Shown: piece by piece, positions 56,123 through 64,000 of the stretch
Numbering within the stretch: the stretch's first letter is position 1
Layout of the letters: every line of letters starts with the position of its first letter
Notes under the pieces: generated by a model
Told to the model about the DNA's origin: nothing
Databases searched by the model: none
What the model saw: the letters and a program-made list of their open reading frames with translations, nothing else
Position numbers and translations under genes: made by a program
Assembly (NCBI GenBank): GCA_941918925.1
Contig: OW799234.1
Coordinates: 12,243,001 to 12,307,000 of the forward strand
Direction of reading: 5' to 3'
Source: Phyto melanocephala
Lineage: Eukaryota; Arthropoda; Insecta; Diptera; Rhinophoridae
DNA length: 64,000 nt

Positions 56123-56467
56123 TTAAGTTTTGAACAACATAAATGAGTTCTTCGAAACACTTTTCGCTAATATAAAATTTGAAAATCTTAATAGTTTCCA
56201 TTGGGATAAAATTTTTTCTTCAATACCACCTATTAAATTTGGGAATGACAATAACAAAGGTTCCAAACTTATCTCTGAACTACTTAAAAGTTTTGTAATT
56301 ATCTCAAGGTTTTTAAAATATTTTCTTAAAAAATCGTAGCGTTTTAAAGTATCCTTTAAAAGTTCAATATAAAACTGTTGTATATCTTTTTTAATTTTAT
56401 GTTTTTGCGACCTGGATAGGCTATTTTCTTGCTTGCTTGTTACTTCATTGCAATGTGAAGCATACAT
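56123..56467 (-). pseudogene. hAT transposase C-terminal-region fragment
   Basis: A 114-residue frame with SRSQKHKIKKDIQQFYIELL, LKRYDFLRKYFKNLEII, and LLSFPNLIGGIEEKILSQWK. The FPNLI..E..L..QW pattern matches the region before the dimerisation domain of hAT transposases. It belongs to the 51109-56625 element, which its 8-bp duplication also marks as hAT. Confidence 0.6.
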
Positions 56468-56747
56468 ATATTAAAGCGCGATTTGAAAAATTAACATATA
56501 AAATACATAATTTATATACATATTAAAATTTTAGTGAGAAGTAATTAAAATAAAAAAATAAAAAAAATACATATCAGAAAAAACATAACCATTTTTGGTT
56601 AAAAGTAACCAAAACGGCAACACTAAGCCCAAACCACATGTGGATGAGAATTTAAAATGTTAGCTTCACTGTTTTAAACATATGCTTTGCTAGACTGCAC
56701 ATTGGTCTTAAATATATATGTATGCAGACATTTAATAGAGATGGAGG

Positions 56748-56786
56748 TATATAAAGACAATGCAACCAACGCGCCAACTACAGTCA
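56748..56786 (+). promoter_or_regulatory. Gene 4 core promoter
   Basis: TATATAAAG (56748-56756) is followed about 30 bases later by ACTACAGTCA (56778-56787), an initiator-like sequence. A 5' UTR of about 200 bases leads to the ATG at 56981. Confidence 0.6.
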
Positions 56787-56980
56787 AAAGAAGTTGATTT
56801 AAATGAAACAGTTAAACGGATAAATTGAATACATGAACATAAAGCAAATTTAAATTCATTTAAATACTTGTAACAAATAATGCAGAGAATACAAAAATAA
56901 ATTTAACAATTCAAGTTTGAATCTAACAATAAAAGCTGTGTTTTTTTTACATAAAAAATATCCAATTAATTAAAAACAAA

Positions 56981-57001
56981 ATGAAGTTTTGTGTAATAGT
57001 G
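56981..57001 (+). CDS. First coding exon of a secreted-protein gene (partial)
   Basis: ATG begins MKFCVIV, the usual start of a signal peptide, and is followed directly by a donor (GTG|GTAAGA, phase 0). With the TATA promoter upstream, this looks like the first exon of a cuticle-type gene, as in gene 1 (MKIF|GTAAGT). No fitting second exon is visible up to 64000: the acceptor at 57119 leads to an immediate stop. The rest probably lies further downstream beyond the transposon cluster, or is lost. A decayed copy of this exon lies at about 57180-57206 (ATATAAAGTTTTGTGTAATA). Confidence 0.5.
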
Positions 57002-57997
57002 GTAAGATTTAAAGCAAAAATTATCTAAAATACATACATATGTACGTATGTACGTACATAGATACATTAAAGTATAAATAAAACAATATTTACAAAATGT
57101 AATTTGTGTCTTCTTCCAGAAAATCGAATAAATTACGGTTGTTTTAATTAAAAATCAGCATTTTGTATTTAATGCAATATAAAGTTTTGTGTAATAGTGT
57201 TACAAGTTAAAATTAAAAAAAAAATTGCATAAATTAAGCAAAATTTACATAATAAATCTTTGGTGTCTTGCATATGTACATACTTATATTCCAACGAAGT
57301 AAAAGTTACATCCTAACGAATACTTTATCTAATAGTTTAACTTGTTTAACATCATCTCCTAACGAATATTTTATCTAATAGTTTAACTTGTTTAACAACA
57401 TCTCGCCAATTAATTACAGGCTTTGGCAAAAAAATAAAGAAAAAGAGAAGTGCATCACCCAGCTACGTATTTGTGTGCCGGAAGTTTTCTTTTATGAAGT
57501 GTGTTTCTCCAGCTGGTTATCCAACATGTTTAATTTGTTAAAATATCCCAGTAGTAACACAATAAAACTGAATTAAACAAGTCGAAAAAATATATAAATA
57601 ATTGGTTTTCACGGATATTTCATACAGACTTCTGTCAGACAAGTCTGATGAATTTCTGACAGATTTTGAATTGTTATTCTCTTTTGTTTTCGTTGTTTGT
57701 AAAAATTGCATTATACCTTTTATATGTAATTTTTGGTATTTTTAAAAAGTTTTCCTAAAATACTGTCAAACCAAAGTGAAATTAAAATTTAAAAAATATG
57801 TAAATAAAAGTTGCTAAATCCTCTAAAATAAAAAAAATAATTTAGCTAGTGATTAAAAAGGATTAACTTAAAATTAATAAAAAAAAAAGAAAAAGTTGGA
57901 TTTAAGGAAATAATAGAAAAATTAACAAATAAAAAAAGTTTAAAAAATGGTAACTAGTTAAAAAAGATTTTTTTAATATTAATATGACAATACAATA
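57002..57997. other. Probable gene 4 intron / spacer
   Basis: Holds the decayed exon-1 copy (57180-57206) and a direct repeat of about 50 bp (CTAACGAATA..ATCTAATAGTTTAACTTG at 57313 and 57358). The 62-residue frame at 57388 does not resemble a known protein and lacks a matching splice phase argument. Confidence 0.45.
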
Positions 57998-58083
57998 TAC
58001 TCCGGTTCACTGATTTAAAGGCACTTAAAATTTCATATTCAGAGAAGACTGTTATCTTTTGCAATTTTTAACCGATTGCAGAA

Positions 58084-58840
58084 TCTATATATAAAAGTGA
58101 AACTCTGTCTGTCTGTGTGTGTTAGCTATAGACTCCGAAACCGTAAAGCCGATCGGACTCAAACTTTGGCAAGTTGTTGTACACATTCCAGGGAGTGTTT
58201 GTGGGTGGTAAAAAGTGGGCGGGGTTACGCCCACAAAAAATTAGTTATCATTTTTAGCTGTTTGCACTTGACCGATTTTTTCTGAAACTTTGTACTTATA
58301 TTGAACTCTCATGATTATACAGTTTCGTTATTAAAAAAGTGGGCGGGGAAACGCCCTGAAAAAATAGGTTATCATTTTTAGCTAAAGGGTGTTTTTTTAA
58401 GCCCGATAGAACTTTAAATTGTAAAAAATAACACAGAAAATTAAATTGTAATCAAAATTTTTTTTTTATTCGAAAGATCAATACGTGACATTAACATTTG
58501 AAAATGATTTCGGGCACATGGGCACTGCGGCTGTTCTTGACGAAGCGCATTCTGGACGTCCGTTGTTTTATCGCAAAATTGTGTTCAGCGATGAGGCGCA
58601 TTTTTGGCTTAACGGGTTTGTTAATAAGCAAAATTGCCGCATATGGAGCGAGACCAATCCACAAGAGACCCTACAGACTCCATTACATCCAGAAAAATGC
58701 ACCGTTTGGTTTGGCTACTGGAACTTCACCGATTTTCCTGAAACTTTGTACACATATTGAGCTCTCATGATTATACAATTTCGTGATTAGAGAAGTGGGC
58801 AGGGCCACGCCCATAAAAAAGTTGTAATTTTGAGGTACAT
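58084..58840 (+). mobile_element. Helitron, 3' end missing
   Basis: Starts TCTATATATAAAAGTGAAAC and keeps the internal GTGGGCGGGG..ACGCCC units, but there is no CTAG terminus: it breaks off in a unit near GTAATTTTGAGGTAC. A mariner fragment is inserted at about 58386-58722. Confidence 0.75.
58386..58722 (+). pseudogene. mariner fragment inside the Helitron
   Basis: Starts AAGGGTGTTTTTTTAAGCCC after TA and encodes RKIVFSDEAHFWLNGFVNKQ followed by NCRIWSETNP and VWFGYW, the first catalytic Asp region of a mariner transposase. The sequence upstream is a fused, deleted N-terminus (TAAVLDEAHSGRPLF). It ends within the WFGYW codons at the Helitron junction, with no right terminal repeat, so it is a deletion derivative. 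Confidence 0.75.
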
Positions 58841-58989
58841 TATTATTTTCAAATTAAGCGATGATTTTTTTGTACGGAGCGATTGTTTTTTTTACAATTT
58901 ATTACATCCCAAACATTTTACAAGACAAAATGGCAAAACAAAGAATTTTAAATCTATTGGAAAGAATTAAAAACTAAAGATGTTTACCG

Positions 58990-59885
58990 TTCTGAAGGAT
59001 ATTCTAACCGCGCAAGAGTTAAAAAATTTGAAGTTGTTGATCCCTAGGGGTATGGAAAGAAAGGGTTTCATCGTCTTTATCTACGTATGAGAAAAGAAAA
59101 ATCATTAAAATTGATTTTCATTCTGCCTTATCCTTGACAAAAACAATAGCACAAGCTGAAGTGCAAGCAAGCAAGTCATCAGCACGCAGAGCAATTAAAA
59201 TCTGTGAGTATCTTAAATGCTGGAAATTACAAAAAAGCCGCCACTTAATAATCCTCGTAAGGACAAGCGGCTTCAATTTGCAAAAGACTACATGGCCAGG
59301 GATGTGCAGCAAAGAGGTCATGTAAATAACTACAGAACCGTTGTATTTACGGATGAAAGGAAGTTTAATTTGGATGGGCCTGATGGCTACAACTATTATT
59401 GCACAAAGAAAAGCTATTTTAGAACCAACATCACAGCCGAGAGGGATGCGTTATGGTATGGAGTGCTATTACGTACTATGGCACTATCGATCTTAAATGA
59501 TCAAAGTGCAAAAATTACTGGTGCAAGCTATTAAACGTTATTGGAATCAGATTTTTCAAAGTTCAATGAACTATTTGGTCCCATACCTTGTATATTGCAA
59601 CAGGATAATGCCCCTATACACAATGCCATTAAAGGAGTTCACTGCAAGCCAAAATGTTGATATTTTTGACTGGCCACCCTATTCGCCAGATCTAAACATT
59701 ATCGAAAATGTCTAGGGGTGGTAATCTGTAAGGTCTATGAAGGAAGTAGACAATCAGTCACTAATTCAGACCATTAAGGATGCTTTTAGTCAAATTTCGT
59801 TGGATTACATAAATTCTCTTTATCTCTCAATGAAAACCCGTATATTTGAAGTTATTAAAGACAAATGGGGTTGTACCCATTACTA
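58990..59885 (+). pseudogene. Tc1 transposase (DD34E), degenerate
   Basis: Blocks in order: LTKTIAQAEVQASKSSARRA (helix-turn-helix), KPPLNNPRKDKRLQFAKDYM, VVFTDERKFNLDGPDGYNYY (first Asp), a QQDNAPIHNA second-Asp motif readable near 59602 in a shifted frame, and VDIFDWPPYSPDLNIIENV with the catalytic Glu, where the Trp that follows is replaced by a TAG. The C-terminus continues to IFEVIKDKWGCTHY near 59880. At least three frame changes; inactive. Confidence 0.85.
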
Positions 59886-60488
59886 ATCGTAGGTAAATAA
59901 AGCAATAATTAAGTAAAATGAATTTAAAAAAAAAAAAAAACAAGAAAAACTGTTTTTCATTAAAATTAGTTAAATGTACATTTTTGGACTTTTTTTTATG
60001 AATTGCTCAGAAAAACTCCTTAATTGAGAAACCACTATTGGCATGATTTTTTTTTTATATCTCAAGATGTCTAGCTGCAATCGGTTAAAAATTCCAAAAG
60101 ATACAGTCTTCTGAATATGGAATTTTTAGTGCCTTTAAATTAATGAACCGGAGTGTATGTTATGATAGAAGCATTTTTTATAGACAGAGTTGACTTAACA
60201 ATTACTTTACGTACTTGTATGATTACCGGCGTTTTATATAAAAGCGAACAAGAGCAAAAAAAAACAGTAGAAACATGTGCAATGACCAATCATAAATTAA
60301 TTAATTATAAAATAATTTAAAAAATTAAATAAACTAGTGCACATTATTGTTACCATTAATAGCTATTTTTAATAGATGACATTTTTGGGAACGTCTTGGC
60401 TTTTTAAAACTCAACTGCAGAGTGGCGCACCAATTGTGTTACAATTAGAAAATTAAATAACTTTTTTTAAACAATTTCATTAACATGC

Positions 60489-60800
60489 TTTTATATCCTT
60501 CACCTGTGGTGTCAAGGGTATATAGAGCTTTGTCATTCCATTTTAAATTTCTACAATATTCATTTCCAATCCCAGAAAGTCTATTCAGCGTTCTTCTGTA
60601 CATCTGTCCGTGTGTATGTTGAAATCCACTTGTATAAGCCCGCATATATTGTATAAATTTTATTTGTGTTAAAAATCTTTTGGAAATATTCGGAACTGAA
60701 ACGCTATAGAAATCCCAAACAATCGCCTTATAACTTCCTGTGATATGAGCAAATAAACACGACAACATCTGAATTTGAAATTTTCTCCATTTGTGCATTA
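60489..60800 (-). repeat. ATTCGGC repeat, one half, diverged
   Basis: Begins TATATCCTTCACCTGTGGTG and TATAGAGCTTTGTCATTCCA and continues with TTCATTTCC and GTCCGTGTGTATGTTGAAAT as at 48340-48560. More diverged than other copies, and it ends without the GGCTCAGCTGGG block. Confidence 0.65.
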
Positions 60801-62758
60801 AGATCTTGGCAACCTTAAAAAAATAGTTCGACAGTCTGACAGTTTAGGGTCATTATCGTTGTCGAATAAGAACAATCAGGCTGTCCTTTTTTATTTAGCT
60901 TCGAGAGTTTTGCGTCTTAGTCTAGCATTGGTTAATTGCATGGCGTCGGTTAGCTGCACCGAGTTACAGTTACCTTTGAATAGATAATTAAAATATAAGT
61001 GTTCAGCTCCGACTTCCCATATGAAGGTATAGGCCGACTAACGGTAATTAGACGTCGTGGGATACCCTGGCAATTCGAGTTATAGAATACTCCACCCACA
61101 GAACTTAAAATACAAAAAAAAAATATATATTTTAAAAATAATGTTAGCTTGGCGGCCGCAGTTCGATAATCTCATAAAATATTAAAGTCTAGATCGCGAT
61201 CTCCTCAATTATTGTATCAATGGACTGCTTCAATTTACTCAAATTCCTTGGTTCTGTTTTTTAAACCTCTTGCATGACATAACCCCATAAAAAAGTCTGC
61301 TACACACAGGTCTGATGACCTTGGGGTCAGCGGAAGGTGGAGTTTCTGTATATTAATTTATTTAGGAATTTTTGCTGGATCTCCGCCATAAACGGTTACG
61401 TTACGCCTTGCAATGTTGCAGGAAAGATCTATTGGAGGGTTTGTCAATACCAGCAATCAGATTCGATACAAAAGTTCAAGTATAAGTTTGGCGGTATCAA
61501 AACAGAGTTTGAAACTGTAATCGCTAAACAATTTATAAGAAATCCTGGTGTCTTCTATCTGTAATACTTTAAAACCTAAAAGATGTATACAATTATTTTG
61601 ATTAAAAGGTTTATTTTTCGAGTAATTTTTTCCTGTAGAAATTTGACTGTTGTACGCCTGTTGTCTATCGTCGATTGCCCATTAGTAAAGATTGCTTTTT
61701 ATTATAAATTAACTTGCAAATTGTGAAAATTTATTTAAAAAAATCGAGTTACAGTTTGAAAGTGTTACCAACTATTATTAATGGTTATCTATTTAGTAAT
61801 TTAAAAACCACCAGTCTGGCAAGGCTGTTAGCCGGTAAAAGTTTGTCATCGGAAACGACAAACCTTTCACTACATAATCCGCACTTCAGATGAGAAATAT
61901 TTAACGGTCAGACCAGCGGTTTTAAAATTCCTAAATAGATAACCCTTTACAACTGATTCGAATAATTTGTTCGAGCGACTTATTCGATTAATCATGAATC
62001 GTTTTCACACCACATATACTTTGAACGATAATACACATTCGCAGAGATGCTGTTTACTGCACAGCAAAACAGTTAGTGTCGCCTTAGAACGTACATACTT
62101 TAAAGGAGGAGCCAAGTGAGTTGTTTATTAATAGTATCTTTCAACGAAATGTTACTTTAAACAAAGAATGATACAAAAGTATTTACACCGCTTTCAACAG
62201 AGATACAGTTAAAAATGCTTGAAAAAGTGATAGAAAATGGCCTTCGAGAAGGCGCTACATCAGAGCCGCCCACTTTTAAACATATTTAAACACTAATAGC
62301 AATAAGTTATCTTTGTTTAGTTAAGACACCTTTCACGATTTTAAAAGTATTTAGAAAATTTGTTTTTAATAAGAAGCTACACTTGCGATAGCGAACGTGA
62401 CAAACTATTAAATCAAACTAAATTGTTATGTTTAATAGAATTATGGAAAGGAATAACTAATAATTAGAGTGACGAAATTGAACTTTAAATTAAAATTTTC
62501 GGAAATTTCATTTTAAGATCCCGAAGTACTGATAAGCGATAACTGAAGTAACACAAGGTGACATTCAAAGATGAAGCAAATGAAATGGAAAATTCGCAGT
62601 TAATAGGATTTTAATTGTGAACTATTTTATTTATTTTATATAAACTCAATAAAAAATATTACAATTAAATTGTCATTCAAGGTAGCAAAAAGCTATACAA
62701 AATATATTTTTCGTTTTTCGAATAATATTTTGATAATAGTGCAACAATTTGGATAAGT
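60801..62758. other. Spacer with mariner debris
   Basis: At about 61330-61190 the minus strand reads, with frame changes, pieces like RSSDLCVADFFMGLCHARGL and KNRTKEFE, a decayed mariner C-terminal half (PRSSDLTPxDFFLWG). A 75-residue + frame at 61337 lies next to it and may be part of the same relic. The rest, 61640-62758, shows no gene or bounded element. Confidence 0.4.
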
Positions 62759-63830
62759 TTTAAAGTTTGTAAAGGGTTTTTCAACAGGCACGCTGCAAAA
62801 GTAGACCGTTACGTCCAATTTATGGTCGTCATAATCGTCCTACCAAATCAACAATTGAGCGTCTAGTGGAAAGATTTTAATCCACAGGCACAGTACAAAA
62901 TGTTAACGTGCCAGTGAGACAAAGAAGTGCCCGTAGTGTCGAGAATATTGCTGCCGCTGAGGCTTCAGTTAAAGTAAGTCCAAATGTGTCTCTCACACGT
63001 CGTTCTTAAGCATTGGGCATCTCTGTGACGTCGTTGTGACGAATTTTGCGAAAAGATCTTGGCCTACATCCTAACAAGATCAAATTGACGCAAGAACTGA
63101 AGTTGTTTGACCACCAGAAGCGTCGTATGTTCATGAATTGGGCTGAGCAACAACTTGAAAATGATTCGTATTTTCATGGAAAAATTATCTTCAGCCAAAT
63201 GCCTTCATCAATGAGCAAAATATGCGTCCACACGTACTCCATGAGTCATCATTGCAACCCGAAAAATTACGGTTTGATGCGGTTTATGGGCCGGCGGCGT
63301 CATTGGGCCGTACTTTTTCCGTGATGATCAAGACCGGCACGTTACTGTGAATGGGAATCGCTACCGTTCAATGATAACAGAATATTTTTGGCCCCAATTG
63401 GATGATATGGACTTGGACGACATGTGGTTCCAAAAGGACGGTGCCACAAGCCACAAAGCGAATGTCAATCAATTTATTGGAAACCAAGTTGAGAGAACGT
63501 GATATTTCACTAAGTGGTCCAGTCGATTGGCCGCCTTGGTCGTGCTATTTGACGCCGTTAGACTATTTCCTGTGAGGCTACGTCAAGTCTATAGTCTAAG
63601 CCAACAAGCCAGCGACGATTGATGAAATTCGTACGAATATCGAACGTGAAATTGCAGCAGTATCGCCCTATTTATGCTTGAAAACCGTCGAAAATTGGGT
63701 TCAACGTCTGGACTTCTGCAAGCGTGTCCGTGGTGGCCATATAAAAGAAATCGAGTTCCGTACATAATGGCATCGAACGTACATTCACAGAAATAAAGAA
63801 TTTCATTGATATCCAAAACCGTTTTTGTTT
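62759..63830 (+). pseudogene. mariner transposase relic, nearly full length
   Basis: With many stops and frame changes it reads: GRHNRPTKSTIERLVERF, ARSVENIAAAEASVKVSPNV, RILRKDLGLHPNKIKLTQEL, KLFDHQKRRMFMNWAEQQLE, GKIIFS.. (the first Asp region deleted), PVDWPPWSCYLTPLDYFL (third Asp region) and a C-terminus WVQRLDFCKRVRGGHIKEIE. Same broad DD41D-like group as 31369-34156 but a different subfamily (PVRQRSARSVENIAA, NIEREIAAVS). Terminal repeats were not clearly identified. Confidence 0.8.
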
Positions 63831-64000
63831 TATTTAAAAAAAAACTTTTGTAGCGCTCGTATTAAAAAAATCTTTATATTATTATATTGACAGAAAAAAA
63901 CATTTGTTTGTAAACACTTTAATTTTTGTTCCCAGTCGGCCTCTACCATGGAAATGCCCATATGCGAATTAGTAATAAGAAAAAACTAAACATCTTAAAA
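63831..64000. other. Window end, nothing recognised
   Basis: AT-rich sequence after the mariner relic, then a less AT-rich stretch around 63930-63970 (CCCAGTCGGCCTCTACCATG) that may belong to a feature continuing past the window. Confidence 0.3.

Larger units (their letters stand above)
51109..56625. mobile_element. hAT element hosting a CACTA-like element
   Basis: Left CAGTGTTGCCACAACC and right (complement) TAGTGTTGCCGTTTTGG ends are flanked by an exact 8-bp duplication AGCCCAAA (51101-51108, 56626-56633). AACCAAA and TTGGTTA motifs recur subterminally. The interior is split after 77 bp by the 51186-55841 element. The remaining hAT DNA is about 860 bp and includes a transposase fragment at 56123. 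Confidence 0.8.
57998..60155. mobile_element. Tc1-like element hosting a Helitron
   Basis: Long inverted ends of about 80 bp, starting (T/C)ACTCCGGTTCA and TTTAAAGGCACT, run inward to ACCGATTGCAG at 58082 and its partner near 60073. TA flanks both ends (57996-57997, 60156-60157). The transposase lies on + at 59000-59880. A Helitron starts exactly at the inner end of the left arm (58084). Confidence 0.85.

Noticed and set aside
57388..57576. Second exon of gene 4
   Set aside because: The frame has no acceptor at a suitable place with phase 0 and no secreted-protein character after its start.

Overview
The window looks like chromosomal DNA of a dipteran fly, most likely a calyptrate such as a blow fly or muscid. 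This is an inference from very AT-rich sequence, short first exons with GT..AG introns, TATA-box promoters for secreted proteins, and a dense mix of mariner, Tc1, piggyBac, hAT, PIF/Harbinger, CACTA-like, Helitron, copia, non-LTR and tRNA-derived SINE sequences typical of fly genomes. No rRNA, genuine tRNA gene, CRISPR array or prokaryotic operon is visible.

Host genes, all on the + strand, are few. Gene 1 (3400-4769) is a Gly/Ser/His/Tyr-rich secreted protein whose true start lies in a 12-nt first exon. Gene 2 (17064-17852) is a secreted Asn/Gln/Pro-rich protein. Gene 3 (18678-31109) is a three-exon secreted protein reassembled here by matching splice phases; its introns of 2.8 kb and 8.4 kb are full of transposons. 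Gene 4 is represented only by a promoter and an exon encoding seven residues (56981-57001); the rest probably lies beyond the window. These look like a loose array of cuticle-type or extracellular-matrix genes pushed apart by insertions.

Everything else is mobile DNA, often nested. 8.4-10 kb: an hAT-like relic split by a 745-bp element carrying a piece of the reptin (RuvBL2) gene. 10.7-14.4 kb: a Tc1-like element holding a mariner relic, an inverted-repeat element and a Helitron. 14.8-16.4 kb: a DD41D-type mariner with an internal duplication and a SINE. 19.0-20.0 kb: a small PIF/Harbinger with transposase and Myb-like remnants. 24.5-29.9 kb: a copia remnant split by a 3.6-kb element with about 0.68-kb terminal inverted repeats, which also carries an inverted copy of part of its own transposase. 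31.4-34.2 kb: a mariner containing a Helitron containing a LINE. 35.2-37.4 kb: a repeat with an expanded A-rich core. 39.5-43.4 kb: an hAT next to a jockey-like LINE that carries a SINE and a second gene-fragment element (EGF-like domain). 46.3-49.3 and 51.1-56.6 kb: hAT elements, the second hosting a 4.7-kb CACTA-like element with two divergent genes. 58.0-60.2 kb: a Tc1-like element with a Helitron inside. 62.8-63.8 kb: another mariner.

The most notable observation is the pair of elements at 8699-9443 and 42417-43150. Both have CAAGG termini, target-site duplications and a shared subterminal segment, and each carries a different host-gene fragment. They look like a gene-capturing (Pack-type) DNA transposon family. 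Second is the 25952-29556 element, whose layout could produce a self-complementary transcript against its own transposase.
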